This document shows, in pieces, positions 31,013 to 40,893 of a DNA stretch of 64,000 bases (the first letter of the stretch is position 1; the number at the start of each line of letters is the position of its first letter). The stretch lies in NCBI GenBank assembly GCA_030018495.1, contig JASEFS010000014.1:1-64000 (forward strand), written 5' to 3'. The stretch comes from Deltaproteobacteria bacterium (GTDB taxonomy: Bacteria; Desulfobacterota; Desulfobaccia; Desulfobaccales; 0-14-0-80-60-11). A program made the translations under genes and the position numbers. The notes beneath the pieces were generated by a model, which saw only the letters and a list, made by a program, of their open reading frames with translations, searched no databases and was not told where the DNA came from.

Positions 31013-31179
31013 GATGAGCCTCCCAGCGTTGTCAGCGGAGGGGGTCTGCTCCCTCAGAAGGATAATTCAGCCGACTACTCCAAATTCTCAGAATTCATCA
31101 CTTATCCTCAAGAGTATTATACCCCTATTCCTGGGAACAAGGGTCTGAGGAATTTTTTTCAATATTTTTTACAAATGTA

Positions 31180-31210
31180 TTGACAAAGCATAATATGCTA
31201 ATATTATAAT
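31180..31210 (+). promoter_or_regulatory. Candidate sigma-70 promoter with embedded palindromic operator upstream of arsR-like gene
   Basis: TTGACA 31180-31185, IR GCATA-A-TATGC 31188-31198, TATAAT 31205-31210 (19-bp spacer; alternative TATTAT 31202-31207, 16-bp spacer). Confidence 0.55.
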
Positions 31211-31216
31211 AAACAA

Positions 31217-31516
31217 ATGAAAGAGGAAGACACCTTACCAAACCGCCTGGACAAAGCGGCCCGCTGCTTACGGGTGCTGGCCCATCCCACCCGGCTGTTG
31301 ATCATCCATCTCCTGGGAGAGGGGGAAAAGTCGGTTCAGGATTTGGAGAAACTGGTGAAAGCTTCCCAGTCAAGCGTCTCCCAACACCTGAATTTACTGA
31401 AAGACAGGGACATCCTGGAGTCCCGGCGTGCGGCCCAGCAGGTGTTTTATCGCCTCAAGGACCCCCGGGTTCTGCAGCTCACGGCTCTCACCCGGGAGTT
31501 GTTCTGTAAGGAATAG
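31217..31516 (+). CDS. ArsR-family transcriptional regulator
   Basis: 99 aa; RVLAHPTRLLIIHLLGEGEKSVQDLEKLVKASQSSVSQHLNLLKDRDILESRRAAQQVFYRLKDPRV. Confidence 0.9.
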   Translation: MKEEDTLPNRLDKAARCLRVLAHPTRLLIIHLLGEGEKSVQDLEKLVKASQSSVSQHLNLLKDRDILESRRAAQQVFYRLKDPRVLQLTALTRELFCKE

Positions 31517-31773
31517 TTTGCGGGGCTCAAGGTTCAAGGTGAGTGCGGCGGAGCACGTAAGGTAGACGCAGATTCTGCTTAAAGAGAACCAATAAGTTGT
31601 TGACCGGATTCGCCCCCCTCACCCCAGCCCTCTCCCCCGTCAGCGGTGGGAGAGGGTTCCCCCAAAATTGGGGGAGAAGGGCAGGGTGAGGGGGAACCCA
31701 AGCATATCGGCAGGAGAGCCGGAATTAAAGCCATAAGCAATTTTTGCAATTCCCTGAAAAGGAGATCAGCCAA

Positions 31774-32217
31774 ATGAACAATAAAAAGGAAAAAGCCTGT
31801 TTCATCTGCTCCCGGGACACCCTGGACGGGGCCTACCCCGCCCTTATCCTGGGCATCAACGCGGCCCGCTTGGGCATGGAGGCCAAGGTCTTTTACACCT
31901 TCATGGGCGTCAACCTGGTGCGCAAGGGCGGCATCGAGAAAGCCAAATTCATTCCTCCGGGGGTCATGGGCGCGGTGCCCGGCATGTCCAGCCTGGCCAC
32001 GGCCATGATGAAGAAAAAGGCTGAAAAGGCCCAAATCCCGTCGCTTCCGGACCTGATGGAGATGGCCCAGTTGGAGGGGGTGGAACTCATCGCCTGCCGC
32101 ATGACCATCGACATGATGGAAATCAAAGAAGAGGACATGCTCGAAGGCGTGCCCATCTGGACCGCGGAGGATTTTCTGAAATATGCCCGGGACGCCAACC
32201 TCTGTCTGTTCACCTGA
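31774..32217 (+). CDS. DsrE/DsrF/DrsH-like family protein
   Basis: MNNKKEKACFICSRDTLDGAYPALILGINAARLGMEAKVFYTFMGVNLVRKG...; GGAGA upstream of the internal ATG. Confidence 0.8.
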   Translation: MNNKKEKACFICSRDTLDGAYPALILGINAARLGMEAKVFYTFMGVNLVRKGGIEKAKFIPPGVMGAVPGMSSLATAMMKKKAEKAQIPSLPDLMEMAQLEGVELIACRMTIDMMEIKEEDMLEGVPIWTAEDFLKYARDANLCLFT

Positions 32218-32321
32218 TGGCACCTTGAACTAAAGTCGGCCCTTTGCGGACTTGCGCAGGTCGAAAGACGGTCCTAATATAAACCTAAGGATGGTGAAAC
32301 CGCTTTTAACTCAAAGACCGG

Positions 32322-32852
32322 GTGACGAAAATGGGCAGAGAAGCCTTGCTGGTAGCGGACATGATAAACGACTTCATTGACCCTGAAGGTTCCCTCTTCG
32401 TCGGGCCGGCCGGCCGGGAAATCGTCCCTTACGTCAAGAAAAAAATTGACGAAGCCAGGAACGCGGGCAAGTTGATCATTTTTATCTGCGATGTGCATTC
32501 CCCCGATGATCCCGAGTTCAAGTACTTCGCCCGCCACGCGGTGAAAGGCACCTGGGGAACGGAAGTAATTCCCGAACTCACCGTCCGGCCTGAAGATCTG
32601 CGGGTGGACAAGCCCACCTATGACAGCTTTTTCAAAACCGACCTGGAGGAGCTTCTGAAGAAAGAGCAAATCGAGCGGGTCGAAGTGGTGGGGGTATGCA
32701 CCTCCATTTGCGTCTATGAGACGGCCAAAGGGCTTTTCCTCAGAAAAATTCCCGCGGTGGTGCACCGGCAGGGGGTGGCAGATTTCGACCCCGAGGCGCA
32801 TGAATTCGCCCTCAAGCACCTGGAACGCGTTTGGGGGGCGGAAGTGGTCTAA
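32322..32852 (+). CDS. Isochorismatase / nicotinamidase-like cysteine hydrolase
   Basis: 176 aa; LLVADMINDFIDPEGSL, VVGVCTSICVYETAKG. Confidence 0.9.
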   Translation: MTKMGREALLVADMINDFIDPEGSLFVGPAGREIVPYVKKKIDEARNAGKLIIFICDVHSPDDPEFKYFARHAVKGTWGTEVIPELTVRPEDLRVDKPTYDSFFKTDLEELLKKEQIERVEVVGVCTSICVYETAKGLFLRKIPAVVHRQGVADFDPEAHEFALKHLERVWGAEVV

Positions 32853-32906
32853 GGCGGCGCACCAGGATATTTATCTCGTTAACTCCAGGCTACTAAAATC
32901 AAGACA

Positions 32907-32931
32907 AGCCCCCCGTCCAGGGGGCTTTTTC
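32907..32931 (+). terminator. Intrinsic terminator after isochorismatase gene
   Basis: AGCCCCC-loop-GGGGGCT followed by TTTTTCTTT. Confidence 0.85.
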
Positions 32932-33002
32932 TTTGCTTTTCATTTGGTTACGCCGCCGGCTTATGATAGTATTTAACGGATTTGGCGAAGCAGGCGAAAG
33001 TT

Positions 33003-33656
33003 ATGAACGCTGCTGATATCTGGATACTTGCGGGAGTGCCCGCCTCCTCGTTTGTGGTGGCCCTGTCCGGGGCCTTGATGCCCGGCCCGCTTTTGACCCT
33101 GACAGTGGGAGAGTCCGCCCGCCGGGGCTTTTGGGCCGGCCCTCTGATTATGGTAGGCCATGCGGTTTTGGAACTGGCCCTGGTGATCCTGCTTCTCATC
33201 GGCGTGGGCGCCTGGCTGCACCGCCCCTGGATTTTGGGAGCGGTGGGCCTGGGCGGCGCGGTCATGCTGGGCTGGATGGGCCTGGGCTTGGTCAGGGCCT
33301 CCCGCGGCGGCCGCCTGGAGCTGGACGCCAACGCCGCGGGCGGCCTGCACCCGGTGTGGGCCGGGGTGCTCATGAGCCTGGCCAACCCTTACTGGCTCCT
33401 CTGGTGGCTTACCATCGGTCTGGGCTACGTCCTGTTTTCCGTCAAATATGGGTTTGTGGGGGTGCTCCTGTTCTTTGTCGGGCACATCCTGGCCGACTTC
33501 GCCTGGTATACCCTGGTGGCCGCGGCGGTGGCCCGGGGTTCCCGCTTCCTGTCGGATCAGGTCTATCGCAACTTTTTGGCCGGCTGCGGGGTGTTTCTTT
33601 TTGCGTTCGGCGGCTATTTCGGCTTTCAGGGCGTGAAGTTCTTGCTGAACGCCTGA
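33003..33656 (+). CDS. LysE-family translocator
   Basis: NAADIWILAGVPASSFVVALSGALMPGPLLTLTVGESARRGFWAGPLIMVGHAVLE; multiple TM helices. Confidence 0.85.
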   Translation: MNAADIWILAGVPASSFVVALSGALMPGPLLTLTVGESARRGFWAGPLIMVGHAVLELALVILLLIGVGAWLHRPWILGAVGLGGAVMLGWMGLGLVRASRGGRLELDANAAGGLHPVWAGVLMSLANPYWLLWWLTIGLGYVLFSVKYGFVGVLLFFVGHILADFAWYTLVAAAVARGSRFLSDQVYRNFLAGCGVFLFAFGGYFGFQGVKFLLNA

Positions 33657-33875
33657 CCTGCGGGTGAGCTGCAGGTGGTTAGCATCTTCCCCCGGAAGGC
33701 GATCGTTTGACCAAATAAACTATATCTTGGCCGCCATTTCACCTGTCGCTTTAGGGTTGACCAGGATAAATGCAGCGCCGCCGCCCCCCGGAGGCGCGAA
33801 AAACCCCCGGGCGCGGCGGTTCTACAGCCGAGGGCATGACTGCGAATTTCATAACCGCAATAAGAGGTTTTTTGC

Positions 33876-34505
33876 ATGGGATTAATTCAAAGGGGCCTTA
33901 TAGTAGGGATGCTGGAGGTCAACTGCTACGTCGTGGGAGACGACGAAACCAAGGACGCGGTGGTCATCGACCCGGGGGGAGACGAAGACGAAATCCTGGA
34001 AGTCTTGCGCCATCACGGCTTGAATCTCAAATATATCATTGACACCCACGGCCATTTCGACCACGTGGACGCCAATCAGCCGCTGAAGGACGCCACCGGC
34101 GCCCAGATCGCCATCCACAAGCTGGACGCCCACATGTTGAGCAAGCCGTCGCAAGAGGCTTTGTTTTTCACGGGCAACCGTCTGCGGCTGTCCCAGGCGG
34201 ACGTTATTCTTAATGAAGGCGACATCATCACCTTCGGCAACTTCAAGCTTAAAGTTTTGCATACCCCCGGCCACACCCCGGGCGGCATCTCCCTGGTGAT
34301 GGAAAACCAGCCCCTGGTCTACGTGGGTGACACCCTGTTCGCCGGGTCCATCGGCCGCACCGATTTCCCGGGCGGCGATTTCAACGCCCTGATTAACGGC
34401 GTGCGGACCAAGCTCTTTACCCTGGGAGACCATTACATCGTCTATCCGGGCCACGGACCGGTGACCACCATCGGTCAGGAGCGCCAGTATAACCCGTTTT
34501 TTTAG
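33876..34505 (+). CDS. MBL-fold metallo-hydrolase (glyoxalase II-like)
   Basis: 209 aa; DTHGHFDHVDANQPLK, HTPGHTPGGISLV, VGDTLFAGSIGRTDFPGGD. Confidence 0.92.
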   Translation: MGLIQRGLIVGMLEVNCYVVGDDETKDAVVIDPGGDEDEILEVLRHHGLNLKYIIDTHGHFDHVDANQPLKDATGAQIAIHKLDAHMLSKPSQEALFFTGNRLRLSQADVILNEGDIITFGNFKLKVLHTPGHTPGGISLVMENQPLVYVGDTLFAGSIGRTDFPGGDFNALINGVRTKLFTLGDHYIVYPGHGPVTTIGQERQYNPFF

Positions 34506-34590
34506 GTTTTCGGTTTTCGGTTTTCAGTTTTCGGTTTGAGTAAAATCCGAAACCTCGCCTTCGACATTAAACAGAAAACAGAAAGAAACC
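34506..34590. repeat. Paired inverted heptad arrays between MBL gene and coaBC
   Basis: Arms 34506-34537 (GTTTTCG) and 34569-34590 (ACAGAAA). Confidence 0.85.
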
Positions 34591-34591
34591 T

Positions 34592-35812
34592 ATGTCATTT
34601 GCCGACAAACGCATCCTCCTGGGAGTCTCCGGCGGCATCGCCGCATACAAGGCCGCGGAGCTGGCCCGGCGGCTGGTGACGGCCGGGGCCACGGTGAAGG
34701 TGGTGATGACCAAAAGCGCCGCCGAGTTCGTCACCCCCATGACTTTCGCGGCCCTGACCGGCCAGACGGTGGGCACGGCCCTGTTCGGCCCAGGGGTGCA
34801 TCCCCTGGAGCACATCTGGCTGGGGCAGCAGGTGGACGCCGTGGTGCTGGTGCCGGCCACGGCCAATCTCATCGGCAAAGCGGCCAACGGCATCGGGGAC
34901 GATCTGCTGAGCACCATATTGATTGCGGCCACCCGCCCGGTTCTGGTCTGTCCGGCGATGAACTGCGAAATGTACGAGAATCCGGCGGTCCAGGAGAACC
35001 TGGCCCGCCTCCGGGAGCGCGGCATGTGGGTTCTGGAGCCGGAAGCCGGGGCCCTGGCCTGCGGCGCGGTGGGCTATGGGCGGCTGCCGGAAACCGATAG
35101 CATTTTAGCGGCTCTGGGGCGGTTGGTCGCGGTGAGGGATTTGGCAGGTCAACGCCTGCTGGTAACAGCCGGACCGACGCACGAGGATTTGGACCCGGTG
35201 CGCTATGTGACCAACCGCTCCAGCGGCAAGATGGGCTATGCCGTGGCCCGGGCCGCGTGGCGGCGGGGGGCTGACGTCGCGCTGGTGACAGGACCTACAT
35301 CCCTTCCAGACCCCTTTGGAGTGGAAATGATTCGGGTGCGCTCGGCCCTGGATATGCTCGGCGAAGTGGTGAAGCGCTTCCCGTCCTGCGACGCCCTGGT
35401 TATGGCCGCGGCGGTGGGAGATTACCGCCCCGAAAGCCTGGCGGAGCGGAAAATCAAGCGGGGCTCCACTGCCGCCCTCCAGGTGACCCTGGTTCAGAAC
35501 CCAGATATTCTCAAAGAAATCAGCGCCTTGAAAGAAAGCCAAATTACCATCGGTTTTGCCGCCGAAACACATGACTTGATTGAAGAGGCCAACCGCAAGC
35601 TGACGGAAAAGAATCTCGACCTTATTGTGGCCAATGACGTCAATCAGCCGGATTCCGGCTTTGCCGTGGATACCAATGAAGTGACCCTGGTGGCCGCGGA
35701 CGGGGAGGTTGTGTCCCTGCCGCTTCTGACCAAAGATGAAGTGGCGGACAAAATCCTCGACTGGCTGGTGCCCCGCCTGACCCCCAAGTCCCCGGAGGAT
35801 GCCGGTGACTGA
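34592..35812 (+). CDS. coaBC: Bifunctional phosphopantothenoylcysteine decarboxylase / phosphopantothenate-cysteine ligase
   Basis: 406 aa; ILLGVSGGIAAYKAAELARRL, PAMNCEMYENPAVQENLARL, LLVTAGPTHEDLDPVRYVTNRSSGKMGYAVA. Confidence 0.97.
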   Translation: MSFADKRILLGVSGGIAAYKAAELARRLVTAGATVKVVMTKSAAEFVTPMTFAALTGQTVGTALFGPGVHPLEHIWLGQQVDAVVLVPATANLIGKAANGIGDDLLSTILIAATRPVLVCPAMNCEMYENPAVQENLARLRERGMWVLEPEAGALACGAVGYGRLPETDSILAALGRLVAVRDLAGQRLLVTAGPTHEDLDPVRYVTNRSSGKMGYAVARAAWRRGADVALVTGPTSLPDPFGVEMIRVRSALDMLGEVVKRFPSCDALVMAAAVGDYRPESLAERKIKRGSTAALQVTLVQNPDILKEISALKESQITIGFAAETHDLIEEANRKLTEKNLDLIVANDVNQPDSGFAVDTNEVTLVAADGEVVSLPLLTKDEVADKILDWLVPRLTPKSPEDAGD

Positions 35813-36503
35813 AAACCCCGCTGCCGCCCTTAAGGAACTAACAGGGCTCCTGAAGGAATGGCTCGCGTTCCAGGGGCGTCTCGGGTGGCAGGGAACCGCG
35901 CCTTCGGAAGAAGTCAAACAGGTGAGAGAGCCCGGTGCGGCCGCTCCGACTCCCACCCTGAAGGAGATTCGGGAAGCGATGGAGCACTGCCGAAAGTGCA
36001 AACTCGGGCGCGGCCGCACCAACCTGGTGTTCGGCGAAGGTTCTCCCAATGCTGAGATAATGTTCATCGGCGAGGCGCCGGGCGAGGAGGAAGACCGCCA
36101 GGGCCGTCCTTTTGTGGGCCCGGCCGGCCAGGTTTTGAACAATCTCCTGAATAAGTTGGGACTGAGCCGGGAAGAAGTCTACATCACCAATGTGGTGAAA
36201 AGCCGGCCGCCCAACAACCGGGACCCGGAGCCGGATGAGATCGCGGCCTGCCTGCCGTTTTTGCAGCAGCAAATCAAGGCCATCCGGCCCAAAGTCATCG
36301 TCGCCCTGGGACGGATTGCCGCGCAAACGCTGCTGAACACGCGCGAACCCATAACCAAACTCCGGGGCAGATGGCATAAGTACGACCGCATCCCGGTCAT
36401 GCCCACCTTCCATCCTTCCTATCTGTTGCGCTTTCCCAGAGAGCGGATAAAGACCTGGCAAGACATGCAACTGGTCATGGAGCGGTTAGCTGCCGATGAA
36501 TAA
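35799..36503 (+). CDS. Type-4 uracil-DNA glycosylase
   Basis: 234 aa; CRKCKLGRGRTNLVFGEGSPNAEIMFIGEAPGEEEDRQGRPFVGPAGQVLNNLL. Confidence 0.93.
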   Translation: MPVTENPAAALKELTGLLKEWLAFQGRLGWQGTAPSEEVKQVREPGAAAPTPTLKEIREAMEHCRKCKLGRGRTNLVFGEGSPNAEIMFIGEAPGEEEDRQGRPFVGPAGQVLNNLLNKLGLSREEVYITNVVKSRPPNNRDPEPDEIAACLPFLQQQIKAIRPKVIVALGRIAAQTLLNTREPITKLRGRWHKYDRIPVMPTFHPSYLLRFPRERIKTWQDMQLVMERLAADE

Positions 36504-37791
36504 GGTTAAATCCCTCTGCCTCGCCATCCTGGCGCTGGGCCTCCTGGCGGCGGGGGCAAAACCGGCGGCGAGCGTCGCCGGCGTCGTTTACGCCCTGCCG
36601 GCTACGGGCTCCATCAATCCGGGACTGGCTGATTTTATCATTCAGGGCATCAGTAAAGCCGAAGCTGAGAAGGCCGAAGCGCTGGTCATCCAGTTGGACA
36701 CCCCCGGCGGTCTGGAAGTCTCCATGCGCAAGATCTGCCAAGCCGTCATCAACGCCAAAGTGCCGGTCATCGTCTACGTTTCGCCCAAGGGAGCGAGGGC
36801 GGCCTCCGCGGGGGTGTTTATCACCGTTGCCGCGCACGTCGCCGCCATGGCGCCCGGCACCAATATCGGGGCAGCCCACCCCGTGTCCATCGGCTTGGGC
36901 AAGACGGACAAGGTGATGAGCGACAAGGTCATCAACGACATGGTGGCCTTCGGCCGCTCCCTGGCCAAAGAACGGGGCCGCAACGCCGACTGGGTGGAGC
37001 AGGCCATCAGGAAAAGCGTCTCCATTGACGCAGGTGAGGCCAAGAAGCTCAAGGTCATTGATTTTGTGGCCGAAAATCTGAATGAAGTGCTGGAAAAAGC
37101 CCACGGTCTCGAGGTAAAGATCGCCGGCAAAGCCGTGCGCCTCAAGACCCTGGGAGTGCCGGTACGGGAGATTCAGGAAGGCCTCAGCACCAAAATCCTC
37201 AAGCACATCGCGGACCCCAACATCGCCTTTATTTTGATGCTCATCGGCTTGGCCGGCCTTTACTTTGAGCTGTCCAACCCCGGCGTGGTGTTGCCGGGAG
37301 TTTTAGGGGCCATCTGCCTGCTTCTGGCCTTATATTCCTTTCAAACCCTGCCGGTGAATTATATCGGGCTGCTGCTGATCCTGCTTTCTTTTGTCTTTTT
37401 TATTCTGGAGATCTATGTAACCAGCTTCGGCCTGCTGACCGTGGCGGGGGTGATTTCCCTCTTGTTGGGTTCCATAATGCTGTTTCCGGGAGGAGGGGCC
37501 GGCATGGCTATCGCCTGGCAAGTCTTGATCCCCACTCTGATAGCGGTGACGCTGTTCTTCGTCGGCATCGCCTATTTAGTGGCGCGCACCCACCTGCGCC
37601 GTTCCATAACCGGCAGCGCCGGCCTGATCGGGGAACGGGGCGTGGCCCATACCGATATATCCGCGAAAGGCGGCCAGGTCTTTGTGCATGGCGAGTATTG
37701 GCAGGCAATGAGCCAAGAGCCCATTGCCAAAGGCGAGCCGGTGGAAGTGGAGGAAGTCATCGGCTTGAAAATCCGGGTGCGCCGGGCATAA
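36496..37791 (+). CDS. NfeD-family protein with ClpP-like serine protease domain
   Basis: 431 aa; VIQLDTPGGLEVSMRKICQAVINAKVPVIVYVSPKGARAASAGVFIT; TM block then OB-fold-like C-terminus. Confidence 0.92.
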   Translation: MNKVKSLCLAILALGLLAAGAKPAASVAGVVYALPATGSINPGLADFIIQGISKAEAEKAEALVIQLDTPGGLEVSMRKICQAVINAKVPVIVYVSPKGARAASAGVFITVAAHVAAMAPGTNIGAAHPVSIGLGKTDKVMSDKVINDMVAFGRSLAKERGRNADWVEQAIRKSVSIDAGEAKKLKVIDFVAENLNEVLEKAHGLEVKIAGKAVRLKTLGVPVREIQEGLSTKILKHIADPNIAFILMLIGLAGLYFELSNPGVVLPGVLGAICLLLALYSFQTLPVNYIGLLLILLSFVFFILEIYVTSFGLLTVAGVISLLLGSIMLFPGGGAGMAIAWQVLIPTLIAVTLFFVGIAYLVARTHLRRSITGSAGLIGERGVAHTDISAKGGQVFVHGEYWQAMSQEPIAKGEPVEVEEVIGLKIRVRRA

Positions 37792-37796
37792 AAAAA

Positions 37797-37939
37797 CGGT
37801 TTTCAGTTTTCCGTTTTCTGTTTCCGGTGAAAAGAAATCAGTGAAACCTGATCGGACAAAGCTTTACCGACAGCCGGAATTTATTCACTGACCCAAACGC
37901 CAAACTAAAAACCGAAAACTGAAAACTGAAAACTGATAC
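37797..37939. repeat. Paired inverted heptad arrays between nfeD and slipin genes
   Basis: Arms 37797-37829 and 37903-37939. Confidence 0.9.
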
Positions 37940-37953
37940 TTAAGGAGGCTCAG

Positions 37954-38727
37954 ATGTTCTCACCGGCATTCGTAATAGCCATACTGGTAGTCTTTTTCCT
38001 GTTGAGCGCCGTCAAAATTCTCGCGGAATATGAGCGGGCGGTGGTGTTCCGCTTGGGGCGGGCCCTGGACAAGGCCAAAGGTCCGGGCCTCATCATCGTT
38101 ATCCCCATGATCGACCGCGTGGTCAAGGTCAACCTGCAGCTCGTCACCTACGACGTTCCCAGCCAGGACATCATCACCCGGGACAATGTCACGGTCAAGG
38201 TCAATGCGGTGGTATATTTCCGGGTTATCGAGCCGCTCAAGGCGGTAATCGAGGTTCAGGACTACATTTCCGCCACCCAGTTGCTGGCCCAGACCACCTT
38301 GCGCAGCGTCTGCGGCCAGTCCGAGCTGGACGATCTCTTATCGGCCAGGGAAAAGATCAACGCGCAGATTGCCGAGATTCTGGATAAACATACCGACCCC
38401 TGGGGCATCAAGGTGACCCTGGTGGAGCTCAAAGCCATTGACCTGCCCATCGAGATGCAGCGGGCCATGGCCAAGCAGGCCGAAGCAGAGCGGGAACGGC
38501 GGGCCAAGGTGATCAACGCTGAAGGCGAATTCCAGGCCGCCGCCAAAATGGCCGAAGCCGCCCAGGTGCTGGCCACCGAGCCTATCTCCTTGCAGCTCCG
38601 CTATCTCCAGACGCTTCGGGAGATTGCCGCGGAAAAGAATTCCACCACCCTGTTTCCCATCCCTATTGATTTAGTGAAGCCGTTTATTAAAATGTATGAA
38701 CGGCTGGAGGAACAGGAGAAGAAGTAA
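37954..38727 (+). CDS. Slipin family SPFH/band-7 protein
   Basis: 257 aa; [47 protein letters not shown] upstream. Confidence 0.95.
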   Translation: MFSPAFVIAILVVFFLLSAVKILAEYERAVVFRLGRALDKAKGPGLIIVIPMIDRVVKVNLQLVTYDVPSQDIITRDNVTVKVNAVVYFRVIEPLKAVIEVQDYISATQLLAQTTLRSVCGQSELDDLLSAREKINAQIAEILDKHTDPWGIKVTLVELKAIDLPIEMQRAMAKQAEAERERRAKVINAEGEFQAAAKMAEAAQVLATEPISLQLRYLQTLREIAAEKNSTTLFPIPIDLVKPFIKMYERLEEQEKK

Positions 38728-38841
38728 GCAGCGGCCAGTGGGCCAGGGGTCCGGGGCCGGAAAATTGAATTGTGTATTCAATAATTACGCTGGAGGGCAA
38801 GCAGGCGCTCCAGGGATGCTATGCTATAAATCGGAGGACAT

Positions 38842-39177
38842 ATGGCCAAGAAGGAACGCAAAGAAAAGAAAGAAAAGCCCTTGGAAAAAATGACGGCCAC
38901 GGAGCTGCGCAAATATGCCTTGGAGCTGGGAGAAATCACGGGTGTGCACGGCATGAACAAAGAGGAGCTTTTGGCCGCCATCAAAAAAGTCAAGGGCATT
39001 GAAGATGAGGGCAAAAAAGCGGCCAAAACGGTGAACGTGCGTGAGCTGAAGCAGCAGGTCAAGGAGCTTCGCGCCCAGAAAGCCGCGGCTTATGAAGCCG
39101 GGGAGCCCAGCAAGAAGATCAACATCCTGCGCCGCAAGATGAGCCGGTTAAAGAAGCGCACCCGCAAGGCCGCGTAA
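38842..39177 (+). CDS. Stand-alone Rho N-terminal (Rho_N) domain protein with basic C-terminal tail
   Basis: 111 aa; MTATELRKYALELGEITGVHGMNKEELLAAIKKVKG aligns with Rho_N of the window's own Rho. Confidence 0.75.
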   Translation: MAKKERKEKKEKPLEKMTATELRKYALELGEITGVHGMNKEELLAAIKKVKGIEDEGKKAAKTVNVRELKQQVKELRAQKAAAYEAGEPSKKINILRRKMSRLKKRTRKAA

Positions 39178-39183
39178 AGGAAA

Positions 39184-39219
39184 GTTTTCAGTTTTCAGTT
39201 TTCCGTTTTCAGTTTTCAG
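39184..39219. repeat. Heptad array GTTTTCA after Rho_N gene
   Basis: gttttcagttttcagttttccgttttcagttttcag. Confidence 0.9.
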
Positions 39220-39233
39220 AGGGGGCTAGCCCT

Positions 39234-39312
39234 GGCACAGGCGGGATGCCTGTTTTTTGGTGGCACAGGCTTTCAGCCTGTGTCTGCACAGGCGGGACGC
39301 CTGTGCCACCTG
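39234..39312. repeat. CACAGGCG-GGA-CGCCTGTG type palindrome cluster
   Basis: ggcacaggcgggatgcctg, ggcacaggctttcagcctgtg, gcacaggcgggacgcctgtgcc. Confidence 0.85.
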
Positions 39313-39366
39313 GGTTGGTCAGGAGGGTAGAAGCTTCCGGGTCGGTAAGTCGGCCGGAGCAAAATA

Positions 39367-39406
39367 AGAAAGAAAAAAAACGGGGGCGGGTTTTAAACCC
39401 GCCCCC
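39367..39406 (-). terminator. Intrinsic terminator of the nuo operon
   Basis: Minus strand GGGGGCGGGTTT-AAAACCCGCCCCC followed by GTTTTTTTTCTTTC, just past nuoN stop. Confidence 0.9.
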
Positions 39407-39432
39407 TTTATGTTGCTGCGACTGGAGGACGC

Positions 39433-40893
39433 TTAAAGGCTGGGGAAGATTTTGACGGAATTCATGGCCAAGTCGTAGAACCAGCCGGGGAAGATGCCCA
39501 CCAAAACGGTGGCTACGGCGGTGGCGATGACGCACGCCGTGACTGCGGGGGTGAAAGCGATGGGGCCGAGATCGGCCTCCGCGGGGCGCATGTACATGAG
39601 CACGGTGATGCGCAGGTAATAGTACACCGAGACCAGGCTGTTCATCACGCCCAGGATGGCCAGCCAGATATAGCCGGCCTGGACGGCCGCGGAGAAGATG
39701 TAGAATTTGCCCACAAAGCCTGCGGTGGGGGGCATGCCGGCCAGGGCGAACATGAAGACGGCCATGCCCGCGGCCAAGCCCGGGTGCTGGTAAGCCAGGC
39801 CGGAGTAGTCGTAGATGTTCAGGTAGCTGTCCTTCTTGCGGGCCACCAGAATGACCACCCCGAAGGCCCCGATGTTCATCAGGGTATAAGCCAGAAGATA
39901 GTAGAGGATGCTCACCGCGCCCAACTGGTTGGCGGCCACCAGGGCCACCAGGATATAGCCCGCGTGGGCGATGGAGCTGTAGGCCAGCATGCGCTTGATG
40001 TTGGTCTGGGCGATGGCCACGACGTTGCCCAGGGTCATGGTGGCCACGGCCAGGACCCACAGGAGCATATGCCAGTTGACGTGGAAGGCCGGGAAGGCCA
40101 GGAAAAAGACCCGGGCGAACGCGGCGAACGCCGCGGCCTTGACGGCCACGGCCATGTATGCGGTGATGGAAGTCGGGGCGCCCTCATAGACGTCCGGGGT
40201 CCACATGTGGAAAGGCACCGCGGCCACTTTGAAGCCGAAGCCCACCACGAGCAGCGCAATGGCCAGCAGGGTCAGGGGCTTGGTCAGAGTGGCGGCGTCG
40301 GTTAGGCGCTTGGCCAGCTCATCCAGGTACAGGGAGCCGCCCGCGGCGCCGTACAGAAAGGCCATGCCGAAGAGCAGGAAGGCGCTGGCAAACGCGCCCA
40401 GCACCAAATACTTCAGGGCCGCTTCGTTGGACCTGGCGTCTTCCCGGAAAAACCCGGCCAGCACATAGACCGCGATGGACATGACCTCCAGGCCCAGGAA
40501 AATCATGATCATGTGGGCGCTGGCGGCCATCATCATCATGCCGACGGTGGCGAACAGGATCAGGGCGTAGTATTCGCCCATGTCCTTGCCCCACTCTTCC
40601 AGATACGGACGGGACAAGAGAATGGTCAAGGCCGCGCCCAGGATCAGGATGAGATAGAACAGGAAGGCGAAGTTGTCCACATAAACCATGCGGGCAAAAT
40701 CAGTGCTTTGAGCGCCCCACAAGTCGATGGTCTGAAACGCGGCCAAGGCCAGGACTGCCAGGCTGAAATAAGGGAAGTAGGTCTTGCGTCCTTTGGAGAG
40801 GGCGTCCACAAGCAGAATCAGGATGGCCCCTAAAGCGAGCGTCAGCCAGGGCCCGATACTGATAAGGCTGAAGGTGGGTATGGTCAGGGTCAT
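39433..40893 (-). CDS. nuoN: NADH-quinone oxidoreductase subunit N
   Basis: 486 aa; KVAAVPFHMWTPDVYEGAPTSITAYMAVAVKAAAFAAF. Confidence 0.96.
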   Translation of the reverse strand: MTLTIPTFSLISIGPWLTLALGAILILLVDALSKGRKTYFPYFSLAVLALAAFQTIDLWGAQSTDFARMVYVDNFAFLFYLILILGAALTILLSRPYLEEWGKDMGEYYALILFATVGMMMMAASAHMIMIFLGLEVMSIAVYVLAGFFREDARSNEAALKYLVLGAFASAFLLFGMAFLYGAAGGSLYLDELAKRLTDAATLTKPLTLLAIALLVVGFGFKVAAVPFHMWTPDVYEGAPTSITAYMAVAVKAAAFAAFARVFFLAFPAFHVNWHMLLWVLAVATMTLGNVVAIAQTNIKRMLAYSSIAHAGYILVALVAANQLGAVSILYYLLAYTLMNIGAFGVVILVARKKDSYLNIYDYSGLAYQHPGLAAGMAVFMFALAGMPPTAGFVGKFYIFSAAVQAGYIWLAILGVMNSLVSVYYYLRITVLMYMRPAEADLGPIAFTPAVTACVIATAVATVLVGIFPGWFYDLAMNSVKIFPSL

